NCBI GenBank assembly: GCA_903903765.1
Contig: CAIVAH010000042.1
Location: 1-6,753 of the forward strand
Source: an uncultured Methylococcaceae bacterium
Lineage (GTDB): Bacteria; Pseudomonadota; Gammaproteobacteria; Methylococcales; Methylomonadaceae
DNA length: 6,753 nucleotides
Direction of reading: 5' to 3'
The position numbers were made by a program, and so were the translations under genes. Positions 1 through 6,245 of the stretch are shown piece by piece (positions within the stretch are counted from its first letter, which is position 1; each line of letters opens with the position of its first letter). The notes beneath the pieces are model-generated. The model did not search any database and was not told the origin of the DNA. It saw nothing but the letters and a program-made list of their open reading frames with translations.

Positions 1-119
1 AAATGCACGCCTGGCACATGAATTTGGCTGTGCTCGGCCGGTGTGCGCACATCGAGAAGCTGCGCGCTGGAGTTGGATTGAAGGAGGGTCTGGAGTTCGG
101 TTGGTCGGATGGTTGTCAT
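1..119 (-). CDS. rhodanese-like domain protein, N-terminal part only
   Basis: Read on the minus strand from ATG at 119-117, 39 codons are visible before the window edge. The segment LLDVRTPAEH (residues 21-30) followed by HVPG (34-37) is the typical opening of a rhodanese fold: an aspartate-valine-arginine strand end, then the glycine-containing turn. Rhodanese domains carry sulfur as a cysteine persulfide, or serve as inactive protein-interaction domains. The catalytic cysteine lies beyond the window, so activity cannot be judged. The gene is divergent from pyk, with 108 bases between the two start codons. The upstream region has no strong Shine-Dalgarno sequence. It could be a stand-alone GlpE-like or PspE-like protein or the first domain of a longer one. 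Confidence 0.75.
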   Translation of the reverse strand, partial: MTTIRPTELQTLLQSNSSAQLLDVRTPAEHSQIHVPGVH

Positions 120-227
120 GGCGAATAGGTTTCTTTTATTTGTATATCGCTATACATCGATTGAATCAAGTTGTTTTTTTGACAATTGAAACCTTGCCAC
201 TTGCACTGTCGGGTTTTTGATAAACTC

Positions 228-1631
228 ATGCGCAAAACCAAAATCATCTGCACGCTGGGTCCGGCGTCCGGGTCGGAGGAAGTCATCAAGGGTCTACTTG
301 AAGCCGGAGCGAATATCTTTCGTTTGAACATGAGCCACGCGACTCACGATTGGGTGCGCGAGGTGGTGAAAAAAATCCGGCGTCTTGCAGGGAATCTGAA
401 CCTGAACTGCGGCATCCTGCTGGACACACAGGGGCCTGCGATCCGCACGGGTGACTTGCCAACGAAATTGAATCTGAAGCCGGGGGATATTTTTGAATTC
501 ACTGTCCGGGGTGCGCGCAGCGAGGAGGATTATTCGGTGGATGTGAATTACGATGGCCTTGTGAACGACATCCATGTCGGCGACACCGTGCTGGTGGACA
601 ACGGAGTCATCCACATGAAGGTGCTAGAAAAAAACGAACACCGCATCCGTTGCGAGGTTCTCACCGAGGGCTCCATGGGCTCGCGGCGCCACATCAACCT
701 GCCGGGCGTCAAAGTCGGCCTTCCTCCACTCACGGAGAAAGACCATGCGGACATCAGGCTTGGTGTGGAAGTGGGCGTCGATTTTGTAGCGTTGAGCTTT
801 TGTCGCGAAGCGGCTGACATTCTGGAGCTCAAGCGGGTGCTGACGGACTTGGGAAGCAAGGCGCGCACGATCGCCAAGATCGAGGACCAGAATGCGGTGA
901 AATTTATCAAAGATATCATTCTGGCATCCGATGCGATCATGATTGCGCGCGGGGATCTCGGCATCGAATGCAAGATGGAGGAATTGCCGATTATTCAGCG
1001 CCGAATCATCAAAAAGTGCATCCAGATTGGAAAGCCGGTCATCGTGGCTACCCACATGCTGGAAAGCATGATCGAAAACCCTGTGCCGACACGCGCGGAG
1101 ATCACGGATGTCGCGAATGCGGTCTTCGAGCAGGCCGATGCGGTCATGCTGAGCGGCGAGACGGCTGCAGGCAAATATCCCGTTCAGTGCGTGAAGGTGC
1201 TGGACCGCGTGGCAAGGCGCATCGCCCAGAGCGGCGGGGCCGGGTATGCGTCGGATGCTATTTTGGAAACGCAGCGACAAAAAACAATCCGCGCGGCTGT
1301 GTCGCTGGCAAACACATTGGAAAATGCGCACTTGGCCGTCTTCACCCGTGAGGGGGCAATGGCCGATAGCACCAGCCACCTTCGGCCTGAACGGGCTCCC
1401 ATTTTCGCCTTTTCGCCCAGGGAAGAAACCGTTCGCCACTTATCGCTGAACTGGAACACGCACGCATTGCGCTTGGATTTCCACACCGACGCGGAGGAGA
1501 CCTTCAACGTGGCTGAGGAGGAGCTTATGAAGCGAGGGTTGGTGGTCTCGGGCGACAAAATCATCGCCCTGCGCGAGTTGGTGGAAGGTGAGGAGCGGTT
1601 TGAATCGATCCAGATTCGCACGGTGCCTTAG
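228..1631 (+). CDS. pyk: pyruvate kinase
   Basis: Catalyses phosphoenolpyruvate + ADP to pyruvate + ATP, the last step of glycolysis, in the cytosol. The frame is open from TTG at 186, but I take ATG 228 because the family begins with [14 protein letters not shown]. This gives 467 residues, a usual bacterial length. Visible motifs: FRLNMSH (31-37, substrate and K+ site), LDTQGP (65-70), the small B domain at about 70-165, GLPPLTEKD (164-172), TIAKIED (214-220, with the catalytic Lys217 and metal ligand Glu219), IARGDLGIE (239-247, metal ligand Asp243), VATHMLESM (273-281, Thr275) and [10 protein letters not shown] (309-318). The C-terminal regulatory-type domain spans about 345-467. The gene appears complete with all key residues. 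There is no strong ribosome-binding site before ATG 228. Composition is GC-rich, unlike everything right of 1650. The Verrucomicrobiota-like style is an impression from memory. Confidence 0.95.
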   Translation: MRKTKIICTLGPASGSEEVIKGLLEAGANIFRLNMSHATHDWVREVVKKIRRLAGNLNLNCGILLDTQGPAIRTGDLPTKLNLKPGDIFEFTVRGARSEEDYSVDVNYDGLVNDIHVGDTVLVDNGVIHMKVLEKNEHRIRCEVLTEGSMGSRRHINLPGVKVGLPPLTEKDHADIRLGVEVGVDFVALSFCREAADILELKRVLTDLGSKARTIAKIEDQNAVKFIKDIILASDAIMIARGDLGIECKMEELPIIQRRIIKKCIQIGKPVIVATHMLESMIENPVPTRAEITDVANAVFEQADAVMLSGETAAGKYPVQCVKVLDRVARRIAQSGGAGYASDAILETQRQKTIRAAVSLANTLENAHLAVFTREGAMADSTSHLRPERAPIFAFSPREETVRHLSLNWNTHALRLDFHTDAEETFNVAEEELMKRGLVVSGDKIIALRELVEGEERFESIQIRTVP

Positions 1632-1632
1632 C

Positions 1633-1654
1633 GAGCGGGAGGTTCGCCCCGCTT
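1633..1654 (+). terminator. terminator-like hairpin after pyk, apparently cut by the junction
   Basis: Two bases after the pyk stop, AGCGGG (1634-1639) can pair with CCCGCT (1648-1653) around an eight-base loop, with a further G-T pair at 1633/1654. Position and GC content fit the stem of a factor-independent terminator, but the expected run of T is missing. After two T bases the sequence continues as antisense mnmG codons. I infer that the T-tract was lost at the junction, or that the stem is coincidental. Confidence 0.35.
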
Positions 1655-1656
1655 GC
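1640..1656. other. junction between two unrelated genome segments
   Basis: To the left are the pyk 3' end and its short GC-rich flank. To the right, on the minus strand, MnmG coding sequence continues convincingly up to the codons for ERWQA (residues 461-465, ending at 1650). Beyond that the same minus-strand frame reads only antisense pyk for another 69 residues (to 1440), with no MnmG character. GC content and codon style change at the same place. The bases CGCTT(G) at 1650-1655 fit both sides, so the exact breakpoint is ambiguous by several bases. Confidence 0.85.
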
Positions 1657-3044
1657 CAACGTTCATCATCCACTAAACCTAATTCGCGCCCTTTTTCAGT
1701 TAAACGTAAGTCCGCATTATCTTCACGTAATAACAAACGATATTCGGCTCTGCTAGTAAACATCCGATACGGCTCTTGAGTACCACAGGTAATCAAATCA
1801 TCAATCATTACCCCAATATAAGCTTGATCACGGGTAGGACACCAACTTTCTAACCCTAAAGATAAACGAGCGGCGTTAAGTCCAGCAATTAAACCTTGTG
1901 CAGCTGCTTCCTCATAGCCCGTAGTGCCATTTATTTGACCAGCAAAAAACAAGGCATCCATATGCTTCGTTTCTAAGGACATTTTTAGATCTCGCGGATC
2001 AAAGAAGTCATATTCTATCGCATAACCAGGGCGAATAATTTCTGCATTCTCGAAACCTACCATCGAACGCACAAACTCATATTGCACGTCAAAAGGTAAG
2101 CTGGTGGAGATACCATTAGGATAAATTTCATGCGTATCTAGCCCTTCCGGTTCCACAAAAATCTGGTGCGTGTCCCGATCTGCGAAGCGGACAATTTTGT
2201 CTTCAATTGATGGACAATAACGCGGGCCTATACCTTCAATAACTCCAGAATATAAAGGTGATCGATCCAAGCCAGCTCGGATAATGTCATGGGTTTGGAT
2301 GTTGGTACGTGTGATATAACAAGGAATTTGTCTAGGGTGTTGTTCCCGTTTACCCATAAATGAGAATACCGGTAATGGCGTATCACCGTGCTGCTCTTCT
2401 AATTTACTAAAATCAATGGTTTTGCCATCAATTCGTGGCGGTGTACCAGTTTTTAAGCGATCAATTTTAAAAGGTAGCTCACGCAGACGTTCTGCCAAAG
2501 CTACAGAAGCAGGATCACCCGCTCTACCCCCACTATAATTTTCTAAACCAATATGAATTTTACCCGCTAAGAAAGTACCTGCGGTTAACACAACGGCTTT
2601 TGCTCTAAAATCTAGACCCATTTGGGTTTTAACCCCAACCACCTTATTACCTTCAACTATTAAATCAGAAACAGTTTGTTGAAAGAGCGCTAAATTGGGT
2701 TGATTTTCTAAGGTAAATCTAACAGCTTGTTTGTATAGCTTGCGATCGGCTTGCGCTCGAGTCGCTCTAACTGCAGGGCCTTTACTAGCATTTAAGGTAC
2801 GGAATTGAATACCCCCTAAATCAATGGCTTTAGCCATGATGCCACCTAAGGCGTCAATTTCTTTAACCAGATGACCTTTACCGATACCGCCAATAGCCGG
2901 ATTACAGCTCATTTGACCTAATGTCTCAATATTTTGTGACAATAATAAGGTTTTTGCACCACATCGAGCCGAAGCTAAAGCAGCCTCAGTACCCGCATGT
3001 CCACCACCCACTACAATCACATCAAAATCTTTTTTGAATTTCAC
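1650..3044 (-). CDS. mnmG: tRNA U34 carboxymethylaminomethyl-modifying enzyme MnmG, 3' end missing
   Basis: MnmG (GidA) is the FAD-dependent partner of MnmE; together they install the cmnm5/nm5 group on wobble uridine 34 of several tRNAs. The start is a GTG at 3044-3042, with no nearby in-frame ATG that fits the family N-terminus. Visible: the FAD-binding GGGHAG (13-18), SCNPAIGG with Cys47, [10 protein letters not shown] with Cys277 (both cysteines at the E. coli numbers), [18 protein letters not shown] (367-384) and the conserved [20 protein letters not shown] (424-443). Family identity ends at about residue 465 of roughly 630. The C-terminal helical domain that contacts MnmE is absent because the sequence crosses the junction at about 1650. 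The open frame continues to 1440, but that part is antisense pyruvate kinase, so a 534-residue prediction would be an artefact. The gene is probably intact in its own genome. Confidence 0.95.
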
Positions 3045-3079
3045 AAGCTTTTTTTACTCTAAGTCGCTATATTAATACA

Positions 3080-3094
3080 GTGTCTATTTGACAC
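3080..3094. promoter_or_regulatory. short inverted repeat between mnmG and the divergent small gene
   Basis: GTGTC-TATTT-GACAC is a perfect 5-base inverted repeat in the 76-base gap between two divergent starts. It also contains TTGACA (3088-3093), but no matching -10 box sits at a suitable distance. It may be an operator or a small 5' UTR hairpin of the small gene, or chance. An AT-rich stretch at 3068-3078 (TATATTAATAC) could provide a -10 element in either direction. Confidence 0.2.
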
Positions 3095-3120
3095 GCTATG
3101 ACTATTATAAGAGGTAAATC

Positions 3121-3297
3121 ATGAAAAAATGTAACATTCCTGAAAAAATTGCCGTGGTGCCCACTAATAATTTGGTGGCGAAGTTTGCGCATCAGTTTAA
3201 TAAAGCCCATGTTTTTGAAGATAAAAATAAATACCATCGTCATACAAAACATAGGAAGCAGGATACTTCTCAAATAATTTTAGCTAAAGCTATTTGA
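3121..3297 (+). CDS. small basic protein, candidate ArfA-like ribosome-rescue factor
   Basis: 58 residues from ATG 3121 to TGA 3295-3297, preceded by a strong Shine-Dalgarno TAAGAGGT (3108-3115), five bases from the start. The protein has a short N-terminal tail, a core NLVAKFAHQFNKAHVF (17-32) and a basic stretch DKNKYHRHTKHRKQ (34-47). Small gammaproteobacterial proteins with a core like VAKxAHxFNKA followed by a basic KY-R-KH segment are familiar to me, possibly catalogued as DUF7230; I cannot verify this. The spacing K-x2-Y-x-R-x2-KH (35-44) equals that in E. coli ArfA (KGSYMRKGKH), the basic tail that enters the ribosomal mRNA channel. The rest does not resemble ArfA. The last 13 codons and the stop lie inside a long hairpin, as in arfA. 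The gene is divergent from mnmG and convergent with the membrane-protein gene. That it is a gene is likely; the rescue function is inference. Confidence 0.8.
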   Translation: MKKCNIPEKIAVVPTNNLVAKFAHQFNKAHVFEDKNKYHRHTKHRKQDTSQIILAKAI

Positions 3298-3310
3298 CAA
3301 GTATCCTGCT
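3257..3310 (+). promoter_or_regulatory. long hairpin spanning the 3' end and stop codon of the small gene
   Basis: AGCAGGATACTT (3257-3268) pairs perfectly with AAGTATCCTGCT (3299-3310). After one C-C mismatch, TCAAATA (3270-3276) pairs with TATTTGA (3291-3297). After an A-C mismatch, TTTT (3278-3281) pairs with AAAG (3286-3289, one G-U), closing on an AGCT loop. This gives about 23 base pairs with two single mismatches. It begins inside codon 46 and contains the TGA stop. No T-run follows, so it is not a textbook terminator. The stem length suits RNase III. A second small hairpin follows at 3314-3329 (TTAACT-ATAA-AGTTAA). The element may also act as a barrier between the convergent genes. 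Confidence 0.8.
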
Positions 3311-3350
3311 GAATTAACTATAAAGTTAAATTTAAAAAAGCCTAAATTTA

Positions 3351-3635
3351 TTACTTAGCCGGTTTTTCTAGAACGGGTACAGGTACAGGAACTGGCTCAG
3401 GCGCGACAACTTCTGTTGTTTGATGTTTAGCCGCTTCTTCAAGCTTTACCCTTCTATTACCTTCACCAAACAGCGTCGCTGTGATCATGAATAAAACAAT
3501 AGTTATGCCTAAGATCATAAATCTTGTTGGGTTCTTTAAGAAGAATAATGGCCACTTAGGCTTATACATTCCCAAACAGAAAATAAGAACTGTCCAGAAT
3601 AACAAAGTGATGGAACCGTTTATCATCATATTCAT
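3351..3635 (-). CDS. small two-helix membrane protein, unknown function
   Basis: 94 residues; I do not recognise the family. The start is ATG 3635-3633, supported by AAAGGT (3648-3643 on the minus strand) seven bases upstream. In-frame ATGs at codons 3 and 4 are alternatives. Two hydrophobic segments, at about residues 7-23 and 38-57, flank a short basic and proline-containing loop (YKPKWPLFFLKNPTR). A charged segment follows (58-70), then a tail with proline-valine repeats, PEPVPVPVPVLEKP (79-92). The likely form is a helical hairpin in the inner membrane with an extended, stiff C-terminal tail. Which side the tail faces is unclear; the positive loop favours a cytoplasmic loop and periplasmic ends. 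It appears to be a single-gene unit with its own promoter candidate, ending 40 bases from the hairpin of the convergent small gene. Confidence 0.75.
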   Translation of the reverse strand: MNMMINGSITLLFWTVLIFCLGMYKPKWPLFFLKNPTRFMILGITIVLFMITATLFGEGNRRVKLEEAAKHQTTEVVAPEPVPVPVPVLEKPAK

Positions 3636-3672
3636 TGTGCTGACCTTTATACCTTTAGATTAGAGGAGTGCA

Positions 3673-3700
3673 TTATTATTAACTTCACTATTGATTGCAA
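3673..3700 (-). promoter_or_regulatory. candidate promoter for the membrane-protein gene
   Basis: On the minus strand TTGCAA (3700-3695) and TAATAA (3678-3673) are separated by 16 bases, with the -10 box 37 bases upstream of the ATG. Boxes and spacing are acceptable for a sigma-70 promoter, but the region is AT-rich, so chance matches are common. Confidence 0.35.
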
Positions 3701-3749
3701 GTTTCTAGCTGATTTAATAAATTTATTTATAGCGCTATCATTAAAAAAA

Positions 3750-3947
3750 TCAAGCGTACTTAAGATCATTAATTAAATCTCTTACTGCATCTTCACAGCC
3801 GCCACACCCCGTACAAACACCTGATCTTTCTGACATTGCTTCAAAATTAGTGCAACCTTCTGTGTATAAGAATTTAATTTTGCTCGGACTGGTACCAGTA
3901 CAGTGGCAAACAATCTCTTCATCTTGTTCGATATTGATAGTGTTCAT
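3750..3947 (-). CDS. Bfd-like [2Fe-2S] protein
   Basis: 65 residues, the usual size of bacterioferritin-associated ferredoxin-type proteins. Four cysteines in the BFD pattern, C14-x-C16 and C45-x2-C48, are the expected [2Fe-2S] ligands. An additional Cys51 makes the second cluster CTGCGGC, and Cys32 lies between. The central helix-turn (SKIKFLYTEGCTNFEAMSER) fits the fold. Family members deliver or accept electrons, for example for iron release from bacterioferritin, or form domains of larger reductases. No bacterioferritin gene is in view. The gene starts 11 bases after the metA stop, so it is probably the last gene of that operon and translated by coupling, since the Shine-Dalgarno is weak. 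Its link to methionine synthesis is unknown. I leave out the symbol bfd because the partner is not established. Confidence 0.85.
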   Translation of the reverse strand: MNTINIEQDEEIVCHCTGTSPSKIKFLYTEGCTNFEAMSERSGVCTGCGGCEDAVRDLINDLKYA

Positions 3948-3958
3948 CGTGCTTTTTG

Positions 3959-5023
3959 TTATAAATTTAAAGGATTATTAGGGTCTATACCCGCCATAAA
4001 AGGCAAACCTCTATTTTGGTTGGTTAACTGATAGATTTTTCCTAACCAATTATTAAATACCGCCTTAGCCGTATCTTTCCAAGTATTATCAATATATTCC
4101 AACACCTCTGCCTCAGGAAAAGCATCTAAAGGCTGCTGCTCATGTTTAGCTGACCTGACATGCGCTTCATAAGTCATTAACAATGGCAATAAAGCATCAT
4201 CAAAGTAATGATCGGGCAAGGGAGGATAATCCGCTCTTTCATTTAAATAAAAACGCATAATTTCACGTTTATATTCCTTAAGCAAACTAATATCGTCATA
4301 TTCTGGATGGCCTTGAAAGAACACTACTCTAAAACCATCCGGACTAACCGCCAGATGCACACCGGCTTCTTTACTTGCCGCTAAAACAATAAGCCCATTG
4401 CGCTCCATGTCAGCTTGAAATACTTCATTAAAACGCGAATGAGGCACATCAAAGCGAGTATTAATTTCTGCAATCAAGGGGTGAGTTTTATTCAGCAGCT
4501 TATGAGAGAACACGCCCCAACGTTTACTAGGTAAACGAGTACGTTCTATACCATAACAATATTGAATCACCGCATGGGTTGCTAGACAAGAACACATGAT
4601 AGACGTGACATTTTCTTTTGCCCACGTAAAAACTTCCATTAATGAACCCCAAAAATCTTCATCAGGCAATCTATCATGAACCACATTCGCGCCACTAATA
4701 ATTAAGGCATCTAAGCCTTCGCGTTGGATTTGAGAAAAAGGCTCATAATATTTATCGATATGGGCTTGTGCTTTTGCACCACGCTTTAATCCGGGCACCG
4801 TAAAAGGATGCACATGAAATTGTACAATTTGATTACAAGCACCTACTAAGCGGAAGAACTGTCTTTCAGTTGCTTCTAAAGCAGCGTCGGGCATCATATT
4901 AAGCAAGCCAATATGAAGCTCTCTAATATCTTGTTGACTCGCTCTCTCCGGAGCTAATATTTCCTCACCTTCGTCTTGTAGACGTTTAAAGGTAGGCAAA
5001 TCAATATGTGCGACTAAGGGCAT
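3959..5023 (-). CDS. metA: MetA-family homoserine O-acyltransferase (probably succinyltransferase)
   Basis: Transfers an acyl group, probably from succinyl-CoA, to the hydroxyl of L-homoserine, the committing step of methionine synthesis. Length is 354 residues against about 309 in E. coli, with a longer C-terminus. By alignment from memory the catalytic triad is present: Cys146 (in MCSCLATH), His239 and Glu241 (in QGHPEYD), each exactly four positions after E. coli Cys142, His235 and Glu237. Further family marks are RELHIGLLNMMPDAALEATE (34-53) and DVPHSRFNEV (192-201). Two departures: the lysines after LNLMP in E. coli are replaced by MPDA, and the residue at the known acyl-donor selector (Gly or Glu 111) is Val115. 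It seems to belong to a divergent gammaproteobacterial subgroup, so donor and even acceptor remain to be shown. It lies in an operon, 19 bases after the NTPase gene; its own Shine-Dalgarno is weak. Confidence 0.85.
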   Translation of the reverse strand: MPLVAHIDLPTFKRLQDEGEEILAPERASQQDIRELHIGLLNMMPDAALEATERQFFRLVGACNQIVQFHVHPFTVPGLKRGAKAQAHIDKYYEPFSQIQREGLDALIISGANVVHDRLPDEDFWGSLMEVFTWAKENVTSIMCSCLATHAVIQYCYGIERTRLPSKRWGVFSHKLLNKTHPLIAEINTRFDVPHSRFNEVFQADMERNGLIVLAASKEAGVHLAVSPDGFRVVFFQGHPEYDDISLLKEYKREIMRFYLNERADYPPLPDHYFDDALLPLLMTYEAHVRSAKHEQQPLDAFPEAEVLEYIDNTWKDTAKAVFNNWLGKIYQLTNQNRGLPFMAGIDPNNPLNL

Positions 5024-5042
5024 AGTTTCAGTATTCGGGAGT

Positions 5043-5888
5043 TTAAACTTGTTTCGCTAAAGCGTCAGTAACGAGCTTGATAAAATCATCCTCATTAGTC
5101 ACTTTGGCAACATCATTAGCATCTACCGTGTAGCCATACTCATCGGCAATGGCTTGGTAGCGAGGTAATCTTGATTTAAATAACTCAGGAAACACCCAAG
5201 TTACAAATTCATCGGGTGGCATTACATCAGGAGAAGCATAATTTTTTAAACTCAAGAACTCCGCTAGTTTTTCATCCAAAAAAGCTTCACGGTAATACAA
5301 TGGCTTGGGATCCGTTTTAGCGCGTTCAATTATAGTTTGCTCTAAGGCAGGCGGAATCTTGATATAAATAATCAAAGTATTTTCCGCCAACGTCTTTAAT
5401 GCTTCTGGGCTATCTAACTCACAAACACTGCCACCAGCATCATTTATAAAATGATGATAGCCATAAATATCTTCAGCTTTATGAATAAACTCCGGCACAT
5501 CATTCATGGCGGCTACTTCTGCTTGATGATGTAAATGTTGCCTGCGTTTAAATTCAGTTAAAGACATACCACCTTTTTCAGGATCGCCCAGTTTGCCTAA
5601 AAAAGTAGAAACCGGCGCCAAGTTATCAACCGTAATTTTATTAGAAATATAAATAGAGTCAGACATTAACAAATCGCGCAAAAATGGCACGCTCATAGCC
5701 TGACGTTTTATATTATCTAAAATAGGCTCCCTTAAATATTTAGTACCAATTCGGTAGTCACCTGAATAATGAAACCATTTAACTTTAGGCAATTTATTCG
5801 CTAAAGTGGTCTTGCCAGCCCCAGACATGGCTAGCAAAGTAATTCTTTTTGAGGGCCAGTCTAAAAACTCCTGTGGACTCATTCTCAT
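5043..5888 (-). CDS. P-loop NTPase or kinase-like protein, function unknown
   Basis: 281 residues. Near the N-terminus a beta strand, RITLLA (15-20), leads into a Walker A loop AMSGAGKT (20-27; A-x4-GKT). This resembles small-molecule or nucleotide kinases more than large ATPase machines. A clear Walker B is not obvious; hydrophobic strand TLIIYIKIPP (171-180), with residues 182-205 after it (arginine-containing, IIERAKTDPKPLYYREAF), could be the lid or base-binding region of a kinase-like fold. There are no membrane segments. The start ATG 5888 is backed by AAGGA (5902-5898, minus strand) nine bases upstream; a second Met at codon 3 is possible. It lies 15 bases after the DUF6763-like gene and 19 before metA, so all are probably one transcript. 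I do not know a characterised relative and assign no substrate. Confidence 0.8.
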   Translation of the reverse strand: MRMSPQEFLDWPSKRITLLAMSGAGKTTLANKLPKVKWFHYSGDYRIGTKYLREPILDNIKRQAMSVPFLRDLLMSDSIYISNKITVDNLAPVSTFLGKLGDPEKGGMSLTEFKRRQHLHHQAEVAAMNDVPEFIHKAEDIYGYHHFINDAGGSVCELDSPEALKTLAENTLIIYIKIPPALEQTIIERAKTDPKPLYYREAFLDEKLAEFLSLKNYASPDVMPPDEFVTWVFPELFKSRLPRYQAIADEYGYTVDANDVAKVTNEDDFIKLVTDALAKQV

Positions 5889-5903
5889 ACAAGGATTTCC
5901 TTA

Positions 5904-6203
5904 TTAATCTAAATAATCTTCAAGATCTATATCTTCTGGATTGGGTTTATGTTCATCAGTATCTGAATAGCCTAAATCATCTGATTCAACATCATCATAA
6001 GGGGCACTCCAATCTTCGGGGTCTTCAATATAGTCAAAAGTAGAAGCAAACCAACTCTCATTATCATATTCGCCGATATCACCATTAAGGTATTGGACCT
6101 CAATAGACTCATCTTTTTCGTCAATAGCGACGACCTTAAAGGTTAAGTTGTTCTCTACATCTTTGTACCAGCTGCCAATATTAGGTTCTACTATTGTCGT
6201 CAT
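5904..6203 (-). CDS. small acidic protein resembling DUF6763
   Basis: 99 residues from ATG 6203-6201. The N-terminal half (about 8-50) reads like a small beta barrel: GSWYKD, TFKVVAIDEKDESIEVQYL, GDIGEYDNESW. This is followed by the conserved-looking EDPEDWSAPYDD (60-71) and a highly acidic tail rich in Asp and Glu to the end. From memory it matches the gammaproteobacterial DUF6763 family, whose role is unknown. The strongly negative tail and absence of membrane or signal segments suggest a soluble cytoplasmic protein. It is the first gene of the cluster leading to the NTPase, metA and the Bfd-like gene, with a promoter candidate about 43 bases upstream. The Shine-Dalgarno is weak. Confidence 0.75.
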   Translation of the reverse strand: MTTIVEPNIGSWYKDVENNLTFKVVAIDEKDESIEVQYLNGDIGEYDNESWFASTFDYIEDPEDWSAPYDDVESDDLGYSDTDEHKPNPEDIDLEDYLD

Positions 6204-6245
6204 GATTCATGTCTCGTCGATTGATAGGGATAGCGCTTAACGATT

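Noticed and set aside
179..207. TTGACA as a pyk promoter -35 box
   Set aside because: The hexamer at 179-184 is perfect, but the expected -10 position reads TGCACT, a poor match, and lies only 20 bases before the start codon.
186..227. Upstream TTG start adding 14 residues to pyruvate kinase
   Set aside because: The family starts at [14 protein letters not shown], and the extra residues (KPCHLHCRVFDKL) look like untranslated sequence.
548..1621. Several long antisense frames inside pyruvate kinase
   Set aside because: These are by-products of GC-rich coding sequence; their translations show no domain features.
1440..1649. Continuation of the mnmG frame as a longer or fused protein
   Set aside because: These bases are the antisense of the pyruvate kinase 3' end, and the residues have no resemblance to the MnmG C-terminal domain.
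3088..3111. TTGACA promoter for the small gene
   Set aside because: The only -10-like sequence (TATTAT at 3103) is nine bases away, too close, and at 17 bases the position coincides with the ribosome-binding site.
3067..3273. Minus-strand 68-codon frame opposite the small gene
   Set aside because: The plus strand has a strong ribosome-binding site and a recognisable basic protein motif; the minus frame has neither.
3711..3751. Terminator after the Bfd-like gene around the palindrome ATAGCGCTAT (3729-3738)
   Set aside because: The palindrome is real and flanked by loosely pairing AT sequence, but there is no T-run after it on the minus strand and the stem is short.
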